A DNA stretch of 23,641 nt. It comes from Candidatus Helarchaeota archaeon. Its GTDB lineage: Archaea > Asgardarchaeota > Lokiarchaeia > Helarchaeales > HEL-GB-A. The notes beneath the pieces were generated by a model that was not told the DNA's origin, did no database searches, and saw nothing but the letters and a program-made list of their open reading frames with translations. A program made the translations under genes and the position numbers. Shown here piece after piece: positions 15,695 through 21,637 of the stretch; position 1 is the first letter of the stretch; every line of letters begins with the position of its first letter. Location: positions 1 to 23,641 of the forward strand of contig JAEOSY010000504.1 in the NCBI GenBank assembly GCA_016840125.1, written 5' to 3'.

Positions 15695-16465
15695 ATGCCA
15701 CGGACAAAAGGAGCAAAACCGGTTCAGTATAAAAATTTTTTACTATCTATATTTGATATGTGGCAACTCCTTAATCAAGATATCCCCCAAAAAATAGAAA
15801 ATGAACAAGTTAAACAAGAATTAGTAGAAGAACGTGAGAGAAAACTTGGCTCAAAAGGGATAAAAAAAACAAATACCTTTTCTTCAACAGAAATATCTGT
15901 AATAGAGGAACTGGCCTCGAACCCTAGAAAATCTTACGTCAACATTTCGAGCAATTTATCATTATCCCGGCATACGGTAAAGAAAAAGATTGAAGAAATG
16001 TTGAAACATGATAAGTTACGGTTCTTCTTGGGAATAAATTATCATAAACTCAATCTTGATTTAGTTGTCCTTACAATTAATGTAACCAATTTAAAATATT
16101 TAAATGATTTATTTCATAATCTACAGGATTGTCCGAGAGTCTTTTCGATTGTAAAAGATATTTCAAAGAGTTGTGTTCAAATTATCGTTGGAATTGAGAA
16201 ATCTAGTGAAAATGTAGCCAATCAATGTGTGAATTTTATTGAACGAATACATTTAAATGAGAAGGTTAAAGAATGTTCAATAACCTACCTTTATCCTGAT
16301 ATTTATCCACATTTTGTGAGGTTTTCATCTAAAAATCTTCCTCAAAAAAGTTCAATTTCACCATGTGAGGTGGATTGCGCACTCTGTGACAAATATATCA
16401 AAGGTAAATGTGAAGGTTGTCCCGCATCTACAGTTTATCATGGGGATATATTTAAGAAATTATAA
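15695..16465 (+). CDS. Lrp/AsnC-like regulator with C-terminal cysteine cluster
   Basis: A 256-residue protein. After a charged N-terminal stretch, a winged helix-turn-helix lies at about 61-108 (VNISSNLSLSRHTVKKKIEEM is the recognition part), followed by a ligand-binding/oligomerisation region of Lrp type (about 110-200). The C-terminus has C224-x3-C228-x2-C231-x7-C239-x2-C242, ending in GCPAS, probably a zinc or metal site; I know this arrangement from archaeal regulators. I chose ATG 15695; a GTG nine bases earlier adds MIE. It leads a tight operon with the KaiC-like ATPase (14-base gap with GGGGGG) and a receiver. It is the only protein in the window with a clear DNA-binding domain, so it is a candidate for binding the shared motifs between the divergent genes, including its own promoter region. 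DNA binding is inferred. Confidence 0.85.
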   Translation: MPRTKGAKPVQYKNFLLSIFDMWQLLNQDIPQKIENEQVKQELVEERERKLGSKGIKKTNTFSSTEISVIEELASNPRKSYVNISSNLSLSRHTVKKKIEEMLKHDKLRFFLGINYHKLNLDLVVLTINVTNLKYLNDLFHNLQDCPRVFSIVKDISKSCVQIIVGIEKSSENVANQCVNFIERIHLNEKVKECSITYLYPDIYPHFVRFSSKNLPQKSSISPCEVDCALCDKYIKGKCEGCPASTVYHGDIFKKL

Positions 16466-16479
16466 CAAAGGGGGGCATC

Positions 16480-17160
16480 ATGGAAACAACACGAATTAAA
16501 TCTGGACTTCCTGCATTGGATAAATGTATTGGTGGTGGATTTATTCATCCTTCTACAATTCTAGTGGTTGGACCACCCGGCTCTGGAAAAACCACGTTTT
16601 CTTGGCAATATCTTACTGAAGGAGCAAAACATCGTGAGAAAGGCATTCTCTTCTCCACCGTAAGTGAGGCTTCTTCGTCGTTGATTCAATTTGCATCCAA
16701 CTTCTGGTTTATTGATTCTAAAATAATTGGAAAGAAAATTTTCATTGTTGATTTAAACCAGCAAATAAATACCTACAAAACTGGAGACGAATTCCTTGAT
16801 GCCATTGATGAAAAAATCAAGAAATTTAATATCAAAAGAATTGTCATCGATCCCATCAACCTCATCCAGCTGGCAATTCCGGATATTAAAAAATATCGAT
16901 TTTTCATCTTTGAACTATCAAAATACATTAAGGATAAAAAAATTCATGCGCTAATTACTGCCGAATTGTACGCGCCTAATGATTTTCACTGTCATGAAGC
17001 CTTTATTTCTGATGGTACTATTCTCTTACAGAATGATCAGAGGGGGCGAAAAATTCAAAGAAATTTAACGATTGTTAAAATGCGAGGCACTTATCACGAA
17101 CTGGAGCCCATTGAATATTTAATTACAAAAAATGGTATCGAATTGAAAAGCTTGAAATGA
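16480..17160 (+). CDS. KaiC/RadA-like single-domain ATPase
   Basis: A 226-residue RecA-fold protein of the archaeal KaiC-like group. It begins with the typical SGLPALDKCIGGGF, then Walker A GPPGSGKT at 31-38, a glutamate in the switch region (STVSEASS, E63), Walker B RIVID with D124, and the family's closing KMRGTYHELEP segment (about 200-209). It is one domain, half the length of clock KaiC with its two domains, and no kinase-clock role is implied. It lies between the Lrp-like regulator and a receiver with hardly any gap (4-7 bases to the next gene), so the three are almost certainly co-transcribed. In archaea such ATPases often sit beside receivers and kinases; a regulatory ATPase responding to the phosphorylated receiver is plausible but not shown. 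Confidence 0.9.
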   Translation: METTRIKSGLPALDKCIGGGFIHPSTILVVGPPGSGKTTFSWQYLTEGAKHREKGILFSTVSEASSSLIQFASNFWFIDSKIIGKKIFIVDLNQQINTYKTGDEFLDAIDEKIKKFNIKRIVIDPINLIQLAIPDIKKYRFFIFELSKYIKDKKIHALITAELYAPNDFHCHEAFISDGTILLQNDQRGRKIQRNLTIVKMRGTYHELEPIEYLITKNGIELKSLK

Positions 17161-17167
17161 AAAGGTG

Positions 17168-17533
17168 ATGCTTATAGTAAAGATCCTGATAGTTGATGAT
17201 GAGGAATCCATCTGTGAAACGCTGACTTGGATGTTAGAAAAAGATGGCCATGATGTTACTAGTGTAATGGACTTTGAGGAGGCTGCACAAATTATCAAAG
17301 AGATTGAGTTTGATATCTTTTTTATCGATTTAATCCTTCCTGGAGGAAATGGTATAAACTTAGTTAAATTAATCCGGGATTTAAAGAAAAAAGGGGTGGT
17401 AATCATTATCACAGGTTACCCGAATATTCCGACCTTGGTGGATTCCATTCGGTTAGATACGTACGATTATATCAAAAAACCTATTAATAAAGCAGATTTA
17501 GAAAAGATTGTAAATCAAGCTATTTCCAAATAA
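17168..17533 (+). CDS. Stand-alone response regulator receiver (REC) protein
   Basis: A 121-residue receiver domain. Pocket D10/D11, phosphoacceptor D54 (FIDLILPG), switch T82 and lysine K104 (KKP) are present. The start is unclear: GTG 17165 and ATG 17168 lie inside what looks like the ribosome site (AAAGGTGATG), while the paralogues begin with ATG exactly where this gene has ATA (17174-17176). I use ATG 17168; reinitiation after the stop of the ATPase gene at 17160 is likely. It is third in the Lrp-KaiC-receiver operon. Its N-terminal segment matches the receiver at 4603 almost exactly in protein, but silent sites differ widely, which argues for selection on that surface and against a recent copy. 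Confidence 0.92.
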   Translation: MLIVKILIVDDEESICETLTWMLEKDGHDVTSVMDFEEAAQIIKEIEFDIFFIDLILPGGNGINLVKLIRDLKKKGVVIIITGYPNIPTLVDSIRLDTYDYIKKPINKADLEKIVNQAISK

Positions 17534-17609
17534 CTTCTTTTTTAAATTAACAAAACTTCTAAATTAAACGATGTTACTCAGGCATTTAGAAAATTGCTAA
17601 ATAAGTAAT

Positions 17610-17625
17610 TACTCAAATATGAGTA
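17610..17625. repeat. Six-base inverted repeat downstream of receiver operon
   Basis: TACTCA-AATA-TGAGTA is a perfect dyad 77 bases after the receiver stop. Short T-rich stretches follow (17631-17653). It could be part of a terminator or a protein site; the stem is short and the T-run is not adjacent, so terminator function is weakly supported. Confidence 0.4.
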
Positions 17626-17894
17626 GTATATCTTGTATTTTCTCCGATTTTTAGATGCCCACTATTAAAGTAGACTTCTTTTTAAATAGAAAATTCGAAA
17701 AAAAATGTAATATCTTATTGGTTTGAAATCACTTCAAAAAATTACATAATGTCATTATTTTACTTTTTCAAACCTCTCAAAATGTTAATGTTAGATCTCA
17801 ATTTTTTTCCCAACCATTAAAGTTCCCTCCTCATTCAATCTTGCTAAAGAGAATTAACTCCCATTAATTGTCTTTTATCGATCCAAACAAACCA

Positions 17895-17924
17895 GGGATA
17901 AAAAAAACGTTGGGATGAAAAAAA
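17895..17924 (+). repeat. Two GGGAT plus A-tract blocks upstream of chemoreceptor
   Basis: GGGATAAAAAAAA (17895-17907) and GGGATGAAAAAAA (17912-17924) are near-copies, 17 bases apart, and end just before the TATA-like CTATATAC at 17930-17937. The A-tracts could bend DNA at the promoter; the same GGGA plus A-tract pattern flanks the receiver promoters. Confidence 0.45.
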
Positions 17925-18027
17925 TTGAACTATATACGAAAAAAAAGAAGCAAAAAAGTAATTACCGACAAAACCAGAGGTTCAACATGTCACTATTTCC
18001 CACAATCCACATGGAGGCAGTGAACCC

Positions 18028-19671
18028 ATGAAAATACATGTAAGAATGATAATCGGATTTGCCTGTCTCATCGGATTAGCATCAGTAATTGGAATCCTGG
18101 GAATTGTGCAAATTAATTCCGTGAATGCAGAACTGACCAATATAACTGGAACCCAAATGGAAGCAATAGATAACATAATGGAAATACAAATCTGTGCCGA
18201 TGAAATAATTAACTCGATGAATCACTATCTCGGGGGAAACACTTCTTATGAAACGACACTATTGGCTGCACACGCGGAACTTGATGTAATGATGCTTGCG
18301 CTTTTTGATTTGGTACCCAAATTTACGACCGAGTTGAATCAAATAGATGTAATCCATGAAACATTTGTCCATCGCATTATCGATGTAAACACCGGCCTTC
18401 TTGACCTATATGACAACCTATGGGATATTATGGAGAACGATATTGATCCTTACATAGGCCCTTGGGAAGATGATATAATCGCGTTAGAAGCAGGAGAAAC
18501 TAATAGCACCATGAAAGCAAATGCCTCGAAATTACAATGTTATTACATGGAAATGATGTATCTATACCATGCCTATTATGGGGAAGCTGAAGCAGCAATA
18601 ATAACTGATTACGATACTGCAGCTGCAACTTTTGAAACCCATCTCGCTTTTCTAGCTGCTGGTGCCTCTAACCAAATCCTAGTCGCTACCATAACTTCGA
18701 ACCACGCCGATTTCAAAACTGCCGCTAATGACACCTTTACTGTGATGCAACAAATTGCGACCGTAGAAGCTTCTATCTCTACAGAATTAACACAAATGCA
18801 CGGGATGACGACTTCTTTAGAAATTCAAATCAATGTTGATGTAGAAGCCGCCAAAGATGCAGCCGCAAATGCCGTAAATTCAGCATGGCTACTCATAACC
18901 ACAATAATTGGGGTAGCTGTCGGTATTGGCGTGGTTGTTGCTTGGATAACAGTGAGAAACACGACACGGATGTACCGGGATATGGAAAATATACTAACAG
19001 CGAGTAAAGATGCAAGTATTAATGTTGCAAACATGGCAACCGAGTTAGCGGCAAGTTCAAGCGAAGTTAATGCCTCTGCGGAAGAGATCGCGTCAACCAC
19101 ACAAGAAGTTTCAGCTAACACACAAACTCAAGTTAAATCCCTATCTGAAATCAGTAGCGCAGCCAACGAAATTAACGTACTTGCCCATGATGTAAAAGTA
19201 TCTACTGATGATATCCGAAAAATCATGGATATCATCACAAAGATATCTGAACAAACCAATTTACTCGCATTGAATGCGAGTATCGAGGCGGGACGTGCAG
19301 GCGAACATGGCCGGGGTTTTGCTGTTGTAGCTGACGAAGTCCGTAAATTAGCTGAAGAATCAAAAGGAGCCGTTGGAAATACAAGTGAAAAAATATTGGA
19401 CATCATATCCCGAATTGGGAACACAGTGGAATTAATTGGGAAAATCACAACTGATATTGAAGGGACCGTTGCGGCTGGTGAGGAGAACTCCTCTGCCATG
19501 GAAGAAATAAGTTCCTCGGCAGAAGAACAAACCGCTTCCATGGAAGAAATCACCGCGACTGCTAACCGATTAGGTGAACTGGCCGAAAAATTAAAAGAAA
19601 CGTTAGGTTCGGTTGAAACCGACGCCGTAGTGCAAGAAAATCCAAAGTTTGCAAAAGCTACTGGGGTATAA
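18028..19671 (+). CDS. Methyl-accepting chemotaxis-type receptor, no clear HAMP
   Basis: A 547-residue receptor. A membrane segment at about 7-29, an extracellular mostly helical domain (about 30-285) and a second membrane segment (about 286-308) precede a cytoplasmic coiled-coil signalling domain. The hairpin tip is unmistakable: [20 protein letters not shown] (406-425) then [19 protein letters not shown], where CheA and CheW bind. After the second membrane segment I cannot find a HAMP domain; the coil seems to follow almost directly. Glutamine/glutamate-rich stretches in both arms could be methylation sites, but no CheR or CheB is in the window. GGAGG lies ten bases before ATG. Hand counts of three lines give about 48% GC, higher than most neighbours. 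The ligand is unknown; the CheW, CheY and CheA genes just downstream are the obvious partners. Confidence 0.95.
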   Translation: MKIHVRMIIGFACLIGLASVIGILGIVQINSVNAELTNITGTQMEAIDNIMEIQICADEIINSMNHYLGGNTSYETTLLAAHAELDVMMLALFDLVPKFTTELNQIDVIHETFVHRIIDVNTGLLDLYDNLWDIMENDIDPYIGPWEDDIIALEAGETNSTMKANASKLQCYYMEMMYLYHAYYGEAEAAIITDYDTAAATFETHLAFLAAGASNQILVATITSNHADFKTAANDTFTVMQQIATVEASISTELTQMHGMTTSLEIQINVDVEAAKDAAANAVNSAWLLITTIIGVAVGIGVVVAWITVRNTTRMYRDMENILTASKDASINVANMATELAASSSEVNASAEEIASTTQEVSANTQTQVKSLSEISSAANEINVLAHDVKVSTDDIRKIMDIITKISEQTNLLALNASIEAGRAGEHGRGFAVVADEVRKLAEESKGAVGNTSEKILDIISRIGNTVELIGKITTDIEGTVAAGEENSSAMEEISSSAEEQTASMEEITATANRLGELAEKLKETLGSVETDAVVQENPKFAKATGV

Positions 19672-19743
19672 TGTAGATGCAACAAATACTAGGAACAAAC
19701 AGTTGTGAAACATTGATGGAAGAAAATATTCAGGAAAAAAATA

Positions 19744-19786
19744 ATGGGTTTACAAAAATTAACCCATCACTCTATTTTTTTATTTT
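19744..19786 (+). terminator. Hairpin plus T-run after chemoreceptor
   Basis: ATGGGTT (19744-19750) pairs perfectly with AACCCAT (19761-19767) over a ten-base loop, and a T-rich tract (CTATTTTTTTATTTT, to 19786) follows. It lies 72 bases after the receptor stop and before the next gene, so receptor transcription probably ends here and the downstream genes start from their own promoter. T-tracts alone can terminate archaeal transcription, so the stem may be incidental. Confidence 0.6.
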
Positions 19787-19826
19787 AATACGGAGGAAAA
19801 CTTGTTTTTTAATCATGAATCCTAAT

Positions 19827-19835
19827 TACATATAC
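19827..19835 (+). promoter_or_regulatory. Candidate TATA box of longin-CheW-CheY-CheA operon
   Basis: TACATATAC at 19827-19835 would place the transcript start near 19860, 64 bases before ATG 19924. An alternative TATA-like TTTTATTTTAATA (about 19777-19789) overlaps the terminator T-run and would place the start near 19812. The choice bears on which start codon the next gene uses. Confidence 0.35.
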
Positions 19836-19923
19836 AAGGTCGGAGAATATGGGAATAATGTGTGCTTTGACTGAGCCGAATTATCTAAAAATTCTAGGAA
19901 TTGGCTTAATTAAGGTTTTGAAA

Positions 19924-20640
19924 ATGAACGAACAATTTCAAGTTCTTCTTCAGAAAGGGCTCAGTTTCCCTCTGATTCAAAATTTATTTGAATTATTTAA
20001 AAGTGAAATTTGTGAAAACAGTCAAGGAACTTCAATCGTCCCTTTGGATGATTTTTCAATTTTCTTGAATTATTTTGAGAATCCTAATGAGGAAAAATTA
20101 GTAATGATTTATATGTACGATAAAGATAATTCAGATATTTATTCACAGTTATATCTTCATTCTCTGAAAATTAAGAAATCAATATTCTCAAATTCATCCA
20201 TTTCTGAATTAAAAAAGAGTGTAACCAATACAATTAATATTCCAAAAACGAATGGAGTTAAAGGACTTTATATTCTGGGTCTTTCAGGAATACCCTATTT
20301 CTCTAAAACCCACAAAAAAGAAAATGATATGGATGATTCTCAACTAGTTGCCGGCCTGATTTCTGCCTTATTTTCTTTTTCCCAACATCTTATAGGGGAA
20401 AATTCGGGCGGACAACTTAAAGAAATTAATTTTGGGAACCAAGTTTTTTATACAATAACTAAAGGAGACGTTATTTTTGTGTTTTTAGTTGAAAATATGA
20501 CTCCTTTGGTTCGAAGATACATGTACATTTTAGCTGATGAATTTTTAGATACTCATCAACAAGATGTGAAAAATTTCCATGGTAATATATCGCCATTTAG
20601 ATGCTTTGGAGAAATTATTGATCAATATTTTATAATATAG
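19924..20640 (+). CDS. Longin-like (SRX/roadblock-type) domain protein in chemosensory operon
   Basis: A 238-residue protein. The C-terminal half (about 114-226) has the longin-like order: strand LYILGLSGIPYFSK, helix LVAGLISALFSFSQH (141-155), strands with INFGNQVFYTI (168-178), VIFVFLVE (183-190), a long helix (191-212) and FHGNISPF (218-225). It aligns by eye with the protein at 4627-5019. The N-terminal half (strand LVMIYMYDKDN, helix YSQLYLHSLKIKKSIF) may be a second, diverged alpha/beta domain, which I cannot name. I start at ATG 19924 because AAGG-TTTTGAAA-ATG matches the ribosome-site pattern of the CheY and CheA genes (GAGG, TTGAAA, ATG); in-frame ATGs at 19849 and 19858 behind a GGAG at 19842 would add 25 or 22 residues. 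CheW follows after 24 bases. Such domains usually bind small GTPases or trafficking factors; here it may link the receptor array to one. Confidence 0.72.
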   Translation: MNEQFQVLLQKGLSFPLIQNLFELFKSEICENSQGTSIVPLDDFSIFLNYFENPNEEKLVMIYMYDKDNSDIYSQLYLHSLKIKKSIFSNSSISELKKSVTNTINIPKTNGVKGLYILGLSGIPYFSKTHKKENDMDDSQLVAGLISALFSFSQHLIGENSGGQLKEINFGNQVFYTITKGDVIFVFLVENMTPLVRRYMYILADEFLDTHQQDVKNFHGNISPFRCFGEIIDQYFII

Positions 20641-20664
20641 AGGTAAAAATGTGAGGAAATAAAA

Positions 20665-21189
20665 ATGATGCAAGAATCCGTTTTTGAAAAGAGTGACCAA
20701 CTCTCTTTTATTATAATAGAAATTGGTGGAGAAGAATTTGTGATCGACCTTCTTGAAGCCAAAGAAATAATTCAAGTGGGTCAAATAAGGCGATTACCTA
20801 AAAGTTTCGACTACGTTGAAGGAATCTACAACTATCGGGGTGATATTATTCATATAATTAACCCCAAAAAGAAGTTGAAGATTGAACAATATAAGTTTTA
20901 TAAAACTGAAGCTGCTGCCGAAGAGAATAATGGATCCGAGCTGAGTTTTATCATTATTGTTTCAATCGCTAATAAATATTTAGGGTTTTTGGTCGATCGC
21001 ATAATAAATGTTGCCCATGTAGCATCAGAAGCTATAATCGGGCTGAACCCTATTGTTCAGACAAAAGTGAATGTAGATTTTATTAAAGGAATCGTCAAAT
21101 TTGAAGACCGCCCTAGAATTTGGCTGAATTTGAAGAAAGTACTTTCAGAATCTGAAAAATCTCTTATAAAAAGTGAAATAATTAAATAA
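20665..21189 (+). CDS. cheW: CheW-like coupling protein
   Basis: A 174-residue CheW domain that couples receptors to CheA. The family hallmark EGIYNYRGDIIHIINPKKKL lies at about 52-71 with the conserved arginine R58, and the second subdomain reads IIIVSIANKYLGFLVDRI, followed by FIKGIVKFEDRPRIWLNLKK as expected. A loop of about 20 residues between the two halves (KFYKTEAAAEENNGSE) is somewhat longer than usual. GAGG lies eight bases before ATG 20665; the next codon is also ATG. It sits between the longin-like gene and CheY in an operon with gaps of 20-24 bases. Confidence 0.95.
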   Translation: MMQESVFEKSDQLSFIIIEIGGEEFVIDLLEAKEIIQVGQIRRLPKSFDYVEGIYNYRGDIIHIINPKKKLKIEQYKFYKTEAAAEENNGSELSFIIIVSIANKYLGFLVDRIINVAHVASEAIIGLNPIVQTKVNVDFIKGIVKFEDRPRIWLNLKKVLSESEKSLIKSEIIK

Positions 21190-21209
21190 ATAGAATGGAG
21201 GCTTGAAAT

Positions 21210-21596
21210 ATGACTGAAAAGAAACAAGTATTAATTGTAGATGATGCACAATTCACCAGGACCATGTTACGAAAAATAATTCAGACGTTAGACTATGTAG
21301 AAATCTGCGGTGAAGCTAAGAATGGTAATGAAGCGCTGGTGCAATATAAAAAATTGAAGCCAGATCTCGTTACAATGGATTTAGTTATGCCTGAAAAAGG
21401 TGGGATCGAAGCTATTGAAGACATCAAAAAAGTCGATAATATGGCCACAATTATTGTAGTATCCGCACTGGGTCAGGAAGCCTTGGTCTTGGAAGCAGCT
21501 CAGAAGGGTGCAAAGGATTTCATTACAAAACCTTTCAAAAAAACCCAAATTTTCGAGGTCATGGAACGAATTTTTAATCACAAAGGAAATGCGTAA
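21210..21596 (+). CDS. cheY: CheY chemotaxis response regulator
   Basis: A 128-residue CheY of the archaeal/Bacillus-Thermotoga type. D11/D12 form the metal pocket, D57 in LVTMDLVMPEKGG is phosphorylated, S85 in VVSALGQ is the switch residue and K107 in ITKPF the conserved lysine. GGAGG at 21197-21201 sets ATG 21210. Its position between CheW and CheA makes it the direct target of that kinase. It differs clearly from the four SICET-type receivers elsewhere in the window. Its output would be the archaellum switch (through CheF) in a motile archaeon, but neither CheF nor archaellum genes are visible, so another target is possible. Confidence 0.97.
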   Translation: MTEKKQVLIVDDAQFTRTMLRKIIQTLDYVEICGEAKNGNEALVQYKKLKPDLVTMDLVMPEKGGIEAIEDIKKVDNMATIIVVSALGQEALVLEAAQKGAKDFITKPFKKTQIFEVMERIFNHKGNA

Positions 21597-21637
21597 TGAA
21601 AGTAGAAATTGAATATAACTTAAATTGAGGTTGAAAA

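Larger units (their letters stand above)
17534..18027. other. Intergenic region between receiver operon and chemoreceptor
   Basis: 494 bases, strongly AT-rich. It holds an inverted repeat at 17610-17625, a reversed CATTTTGAGAG element (17774-17784), a T-tract followed by CCCA (17802-17812), a pair of near-identical GGGAT plus A-tract blocks (17895-17924), a TATA-like CTATATAC near 17930-17937, and a GGAGG ribosome site at 18013-18017. I see no protein-coding stretch that resembles a gene. Confidence 0.5.

Noticed and set aside
16480..17160. Circadian-clock KaiC
   Set aside because: It has one ATPase domain, not two, and no KaiA or KaiB gene is near; this is the common archaeal KaiC-like ATPase.
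15341..17584. TTACTCAGGCA found at both 15341-15351 and 17574-17584
   Set aside because: An 11-base match between two sites in 24 kb of AT-rich DNA is expected many times by chance.
19128..19685. A 185-codon minus-strand open frame opposite the chemoreceptor
   Set aside because: It is a shadow of the receptor's coiled coil; serine/alanine-rich low-complexity translation and no promoter or ribosome site.
19677..19874. Small plus-strand frame between receptor and longin-like gene, including a possible 19-codon leader peptide from ATG 19815
   Set aside because: It crosses the terminator hairpin, has no well-spaced ribosome site (GGAGG at 19792 is 18 bases from that ATG) and no recognisable protein feature.
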